The notes under the pieces were generated by a model. That model searched no databases. It saw only the letters and a list, made by a program, of their open reading frames with translations, and was not told the origin of the DNA. A stretch of 64,000 nucleotides of DNA from Natrinema hispanicum. GTDB lineage: Archaea > Halobacteriota > Halobacteria > Halobacteriales > Natrialbaceae. The stretch covers positions 62,001 to 126,000 of the forward strand of contig NZ_FOIC01000007.1 of NCBI RefSeq assembly GCF_900111485.1. Reading direction: 5' to 3'. The position numbers were made by a program, and so were the translations under genes. This document shows, in pieces, positions 60,324 through 64,000 of the stretch (position 1 is its first letter; each line of letters starts with the position of its first letter).

Positions 60324-62552
60324 CTACGGTCGCTCGGTCGACGCCAGGGCGTCCTCGAAGTGGTGACGCTCGATTCGAATCTCTGATGCCTTCTCGTTTG
60401 CCGTGTCGGGATCGTACTCGCTTGCCACCTCGCGGATCGCCCGCATCGAGGCATCTCTGACCAGCGCCTCGAGGTCGGCACCGGTGTAGCCGTCGAGCTC
60501 GGTCGCGAGGCCAGCGATGTCGACGTCGTCACCAAGGGGTTTCCCCCGGGTGTGGACCGCGAGGATTTGCTCGCGTGCCTCACGATCTGGTTCGCCGACG
60601 AAGACGTGTGTGTCGAGTCGGCCGGGCCGGAGCAGCGCGGGATCGATCTGGTCTTTGCGATTGGTCGCGGCCAGCACGACGAGGTTGGGGTTTTCGCTCA
60701 TCCCGTCGAGTTCGGTCAACAACTGCGAGACGACGCGTTCAGTGACCTCGTGGCCCTCGCCTCGAGCGGCCGTGATTGCGTCGATCTCGTCGAAGAAGAC
60801 GATCGACGGGGCCGCCTGACGGGCCCGCTCGAACACTTTTCGGATCGCCTTCTCGCTCTCTCCGACGTAGCGGTCGATGATCTCCGGACCGTCGACGCGG
60901 ACGAAGTTGACGTCAGTCTCACCCGCTAACGCGCGCGCAAGCAGCGTCTTCCCCGTGCCGGGCGGCCCGTGCAGCAAGACGCCAGACGGCGGGTCAGTGT
61001 TGGTCTCCTCGAAAAGTCTATCGTAGGTCAGCGGCCACTCGACGGACTCCCGAAGCGTCCCCTTTGCGCCCTCGAGGCCACCGACGTCGGAAAAGTCCGT
61101 CGTCGGCGATTCGGCGACATACTCGCGCATCGCCGAGGGTTCGACGGACGCCAGCGCGGCATCGAAGTGAGTTTTCTGGACTGTCGGGCGCTGATTCCAC
61201 TCGCGGCGCTCGGTATCGTCGGCCGGCCGATCGCGGATGGCTGCCATCGCGGCCTCGCTCGCGACGGCGTCGAGGTCTGCGCCGACAAAGCCGTGCGTCC
61301 GGCGTGCGATCGCGTCGATATCGACGTCGTCGGCGAGTGGCATCCCGCGGGTGTGGACCTCGAGGATTTCCCGGCGACCGGTCTCGTCGGGGACGCCAAT
61401 CCCGATCTCGCGGTCGAAGCGCCCGCCACGCCGGAGCGCGGGATCGATCGCGTCGACGCGGTTGGTCGCACCGATGACGATCACTTCGCCGCGGGCGTCC
61501 AGGCCATCCATCAGTGTCAGCAACTGGCCGACGATCCGGTTTTCGGCGTCGCTGTCGTCGTCGCGCGTACCGGCGATCGAGTCGATTTCGTCGAAAAAGA
61601 TGATCGTCGGCGCGTTCTCGCGTGCCGTCTCGAAGGTTCGGCGGAGCTGTTCTTCCGACTCGCCCTTGTATTTCGACATGATTTCCGGGCCCGAGATCGT
61701 CTCGAAGTGGGCGTCGACCTCGTTGGCCACCGCGCGGGCGATCAGTGTCTTCCCGGTGCCCGGCGGGCCATGCAGGAGGACGCCGGATGGTGGTTCGACG
61801 CCGAGGCGTCTGAACAGTTCGGGCTCCGACAGCGGGAGTTCGATCATCTCGCGAACTAACTCGAGTTCCTCGTCCAAGCCACCGATGTCCTCGTAGGTGA
61901 CGCCGGAACTCGTGGGCGGCTCGTCGGCTCCGGCGTCGGATGTGGCTGCAGTCGCCGTGTCAGTCGAGTCGCTCGAGCGAGGGCCTCGGACGGCGGTTCC
62001 GGCATCTCGTGAGCCAGCGGGTGTCGCGGGGCTCGAATCCGTATCGACGATCCGGACGGTCGTCTCGTTCGTAATCCGCACGTCGCCGTCCGGATCCGTG
62101 TCGGTGACTTTGAACGGCTGCTGGTCGATGCCTTCGATTCGGACCTGTTCGCCGGCGCGGACCGGCCGATTGCGGAGTGTCTCCGCCGCACCGGTTTCGG
62201 CGGCCCGCCGCTGATTCTCGGCGAGTCCCGGCGGCGCGATCACCGTGATACGATCGGCATCGGCAATGGTCGATTTGTCCTTCGCGCGGACGGTCACCGT
62301 GTCGCCGACGTGAACGCCGGCGTTCGCTCTCGTGTCACCGTCGATCTGGACAGCATCGTCCGGGACCGACGGATCTGCGGGCCACATCTTGGCGATCGTC
62401 GTCGACTCGCCGTCGATCACGACGGCGTCGCCGCTCAGGATGCCGAGCTGTCGCCGCACTGATTCGGGAATCCGTGCGACACCCCGGCCCGCGTCCCCCT
62501 TCTCGGCGGCGCGTACCGACAACGTCACGCCGTCTCCCTCCGACGAACTCAT
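60324..62552 (-). CDS. CDC48-like AAA ATPase (second, with variable linker)
   Basis: A 742-residue CDC48 paralogue. The N domain is [20 protein letters not shown] and [16 protein letters not shown]; a Ser/Thr/Asp-rich linker (~190-230) separates it from D1. D1 has [20 protein letters not shown] and [18 protein letters not shown]2 has [17 protein letters not shown] and [20 protein letters not shown]. Both nucleotide sites look intact. The start was set at the ATG before SSSEGDGV. It is more divergent than the classical copy (for example [11 protein letters not shown] and a less conserved N domain), suggesting a separate substrate range. Confidence 0.92.
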   Translation of the reverse strand: MSSSEGDGVTLSVRAAEKGDAGRGVARIPESVRRQLGILSGDAVVIDGESTTIAKMWPADPSVPDDAVQIDGDTRANAGVHVGDTVTVRAKDKSTIADADRITVIAPPGLAENQRRAAETGAAETLRNRPVRAGEQVRIEGIDQQPFKVTDTDPDGDVRITNETTVRIVDTDSSPATPAGSRDAGTAVRGPRSSDSTDTATAATSDAGADEPPTSSGVTYEDIGGLDEELELVREMIELPLSEPELFRRLGVEPPSGVLLHGPPGTGKTLIARAVANEVDAHFETISGPEIMSKYKGESEEQLRRTFETARENAPTIIFFDEIDSIAGTRDDDSDAENRIVGQLLTLMDGLDARGEVIVIGATNRVDAIDPALRRGGRFDREIGIGVPDETGRREILEVHTRGMPLADDVDIDAIARRTHGFVGADLDAVASEAAMAAIRDRPADDTERREWNQRPTVQKTHFDAALASVEPSAMREYVAESPTTDFSDVGGLEGAKGTLRESVEWPLTYDRLFEETNTDPPSGVLLHGPPGTGKTLLARALAGETDVNFVRVDGPEIIDRYVGESEKAIRKVFERARQAAPSIVFFDEIDAITAARGEGHEVTERVVSQLLTELDGMSENPNLVVLAATNRKDQIDPALLRPGRLDTHVFVGEPDREAREQILAVHTRGKPLGDDVDIAGLATELDGYTGADLEALVRDASMRAIREVASEYDPDTANEKASEIRIERHHFEDALASTERP

Positions 62553-62639
62553 GTCCGTTCCTTTCGGGCCTGTCACCTTGAGAATTGTCCTCGGGGGGTC
62601 GTGAGACGTCACCGAACACGGGGTTCTCGAGGCCTATCT
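62553..62639. other. Short gap before the IS relic
   Basis: Upstream region of the second CDC48 gene; no clear promoter is visible. The frame of the ATPase remains open here for 20 codons. Confidence 0.3.
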
Positions 62640-62646
62640 TTCTTCA

Positions 62647-63070
62647 AGGAGAGAATCCCGGCGTTTACGCCGTCATCAGAAATCGAAGATTTCTGATTGC
62701 CCGTCAGACGTAGTCTGACGACCGGGCGTGAATCCGACAACGCCTACACAGTCCCCGTTCGGTAGCAATACGGGTATTTAAGTTCAGTCGAGGTGTAGTA
62801 TGACATACACCGAGGCGGCACGTCCGCCCATCTAATCGGACAATATCGGGACTCCGAGACCCAGAACGTTCGAGACACTCATCTCGAACCGCTGTGGTGT
62901 CTCGGTCACCAAGATAACTCCGAGTCCCCGTGCCGGGGATAGGAGTAACGGCGGTGTGGCCCCGCCATCGGCCCGTCATACCGACGAGTCGTAAACCAGC
63001 AAATATCCCAACCCAGCGGTGCGGTGCCGTGGGAAGCCTCGCCGTCTACGGCGAGGAGGAGGTCACTCGG
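62647..63070. mobile_element. Relic of an IS200/IS605 (IS1341-type) element with two end structures
   Basis: The left part holds three successive hairpins: CGGCG-TTTA-CGCCG (62661-62674) after GGAGAGAATCC, ATCAGAAAT-cgaag-ATTTCTGAT (62677-62699) and GTCAGAC-gta-GTCTGAC (62705-62721) inside GCCC/GGGC. The right part ends CCTCGCCG-tcta-CGGCGAGG (63037-63056) followed by AGGAGGTCAC. The last matches, in stem length and the following AGGAGGTCA, the hairpin at 47413. There is no transposase or TnpB left. It may be two ends of opposite-facing elements, or a guide-RNA-like remnant. Confidence 0.55.
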
Positions 63071-63120
63071 TCACTCCAACTGAAAAAACGCCTTTTGTCG
63101 TTCGTCTCTCATGACAGGGC

Positions 63121-63255
63121 ATGGTCGTCCAGACAGAACGCGACGACACGACCTGGTACGAGTGTGAGACCTGTGGCCTTCTCTTCGACGAGCGGTCGGA
63201 CGCAACGGACCACGAACAGATGTGCGACGGGAGCGACCCATCCTACATTCAGTAG
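63121..63255 (+). CDS. Small Cys-rich haloarchaeal protein (DUF7128-like)
   Basis: A 44-residue protein: VVQTERDDTTWYECETCGLL, then FDERSDATDHEQMCDGSDPS, ending YIQ. Two Cys (CETC) plus His and Cys (HEQMC) form a likely zinc finger of the C2HC type. Conserved in haloarchaea; I recall the family as DUF7128. It is shorter than a usual length cutoff but its composition and motif are convincing. It lies after the IS relic and is convergent with the two genes to its right. Confidence 0.75.
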   Translation: MVVQTERDDTTWYECETCGLLFDERSDATDHEQMCDGSDPSYIQ

Positions 63256-63279
63256 GACAAGCGCTAGATCCGAAATCGG

Positions 63280-63525
63280 TTACTCGAGGCGCTCGCGATG
63301 CTCGGCTGCAAGGTCGCGTGCCTGCGCCATCGTGTGGGTTTCCGTCCAGCGGACGCGGTCGCCGTCGTTGTAGGCGAGCGCGGTCTTGAGTTCGTCACGG
63401 AGGACACCGTGATCGACCGCAAGCACCGTTCCCGACCCGTCGCCGAGTTCGTAGATGCCGGGTCGGTCCGGCGCAGCGGCCACCGTCTCGCGTGTGAGGT
63501 CGCGCCAAGGTTTCTGCAGCGGCAT
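63280..63525 (-). CDS. Small haloarchaeal protein (possible GIY-YIG-like fold)
   Basis: An 81-residue protein. RPGIYELGDGSGTVLAVDHGVLRDELKTAL suggests a beta-hairpin and helix like those of GIY-YIG proteins, but the Tyr and Arg catalytic signature is incomplete, so activity is unlikely. Its ATG shares one base with the stop of the upstream gene (TAATG), indicating co-translation. Function unknown. Confidence 0.65.
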   Translation of the reverse strand: MPLQKPWRDLTRETVAAAPDRPGIYELGDGSGTVLAVDHGVLRDELKTALAYNDGDRVRWTETHTMAQARDLAAEHRERLE

Positions 63526-63956
63526 TAGTCGGCACTCTCGACGAGTTCGTAGGCGTGTTCGCTCATCTCGTCCTCGGCGAAGACGAAGACGCGACCGTCG
63601 ACAACCGAGAGGTCGGCGTCGACGCGGATCGAGTAGGCCTCCGTTGCGACGGTTACGCCCGGGAACAGTTCCTCCTCGTCGTTGCGTGCGAGCATCACGC
63701 GGCCGACACCGGTCGACTCAAGGATGTCGTCGTGGGTGTTCCGGTCGTTGACGTAGGTCATGACACCCTCGACGCCGTCGGGATCGGTGACGAGGACGTG
63801 CACTTCCTTGCCCGGCGGGGTCGTCAGTGGACCCTCGACGGGTTCGGGCGGCCCGTGGTAGAACACCTCTCGACCGTCGAGATACTGGACGACGATGCCG
63901 CCGTCGACGAGATCGACGCCGATCGTACTGGGGGCGACGTCGTTGCGCGCGCTCAT
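63525..63956 (-). CDS. Conserved haloarchaeal protein (DUF5796-like)
   Basis: A 143-residue soluble protein, starting SARNDVAPSTIGVDLVDGG, with VVQYLDGREVFYHGPPEPVEG and GRVMLARNDEEELFPGV as further conserved segments. I relate it to DUF5796 from memory; function unknown. The ATG at 63956 was chosen over an upstream in-frame ATG because it begins the conserved core. It is the first gene of a two-gene unit with the small protein downstream. The remaining bases to the window edge show nothing further. Confidence 0.72.
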   Translation of the reverse strand: MSARNDVAPSTIGVDLVDGGIVVQYLDGREVFYHGPPEPVEGPLTTPPGKEVHVLVTDPDGVEGVMTYVNDRNTHDDILESTGVGRVMLARNDEEELFPGVTVATEAYSIRVDADLSVVDGRVFVFAEDEMSEHAYELVESAD

Positions 63957-64000
63957 GACCACACGTTCGATCGGATCCGGCAAAAGGCGTGCGTTCTGGG

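Overview
The window reads as chromosomal DNA of a haloarchaeon, most likely of the Natrinema/Haloterrigena group (Natrialbales). The reasons are high GC with strongly acidic proteins, AT-rich TATA boxes about 27 nt before start codons (leaderless genes), Tat-type lipoprotein signals, PGF-CTERM surface anchors, a trpDFEG operon, FixABCX, CDC48 paralogues and a double pst cluster like the pair I recall from Natrinema. The genus is inference; the haloarchaeal assignment is secure.

Layout. 1-4.7 kb: two convergent paralogous phosphatase-superfamily proteins, a Wzx-type flippase and the wyosine enzyme Taw1. 4.9-17.8 kb: a phosphate island with two complete Pst ABC transporters, three PstS proteins and two PhoU. 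Each pstS is preceded by the same ~21-bp promoter element, and a 12-codon ORF links pstC2 to pstA2. 17.9-26.5 kb: halocyanin, a fixA-fixB-fixCX operon, a bactofilin-like protein, DUF420 and VTT membrane proteins, tRNA-Leu(GAG). 26.5-34.7 kb: class II ribonucleotide reductase, trpDFEG, tRNA-Val(GAC). 35-45.5 kb: SBP56, a ZIP-like transporter, an AEC transporter, YihY, SCO1, a single lycopene-cyclase repeat, a four-CBS/HPF-like fusion and RadB. 56.4-64 kb: LarC with a His-rich insert, two convergent CDC48 ATPases, an IS200/IS605 relic and three small conserved haloarchaeal proteins.

The unusual part is the cell-surface region at 45.6-56.2 kb. A PGF-CTERM-anchored protein carries five ~42-residue Asn/Gln/Ala repeats that recall curli subunits in composition. 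It is divergent from a small secreted Asp/Gln/Asn-rich protein. The divergent pair has been tandemly duplicated: copy B keeps the small gene, but its large gene survives only as a frameshifted N-terminal remnant. The two small proteins have the same length but one has exchanged Asp for Lys in its C-terminal half. A second PGF-CTERM protein carries a Lys-rich stretch followed by the same Asp/Gln/Asn-rich stretch. A third secreted protein with a related signal peptide contains two nearly identical ~100-residue domains. I propose, as inference, a haloarchaeal surface polymer or matrix system.

The pst transporters import phosphate and the PhoU proteins probably gate or signal their state. FixABCX bifurcates electrons toward ferredoxin and quinone. 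The trp genes make the early intermediates of tryptophan.
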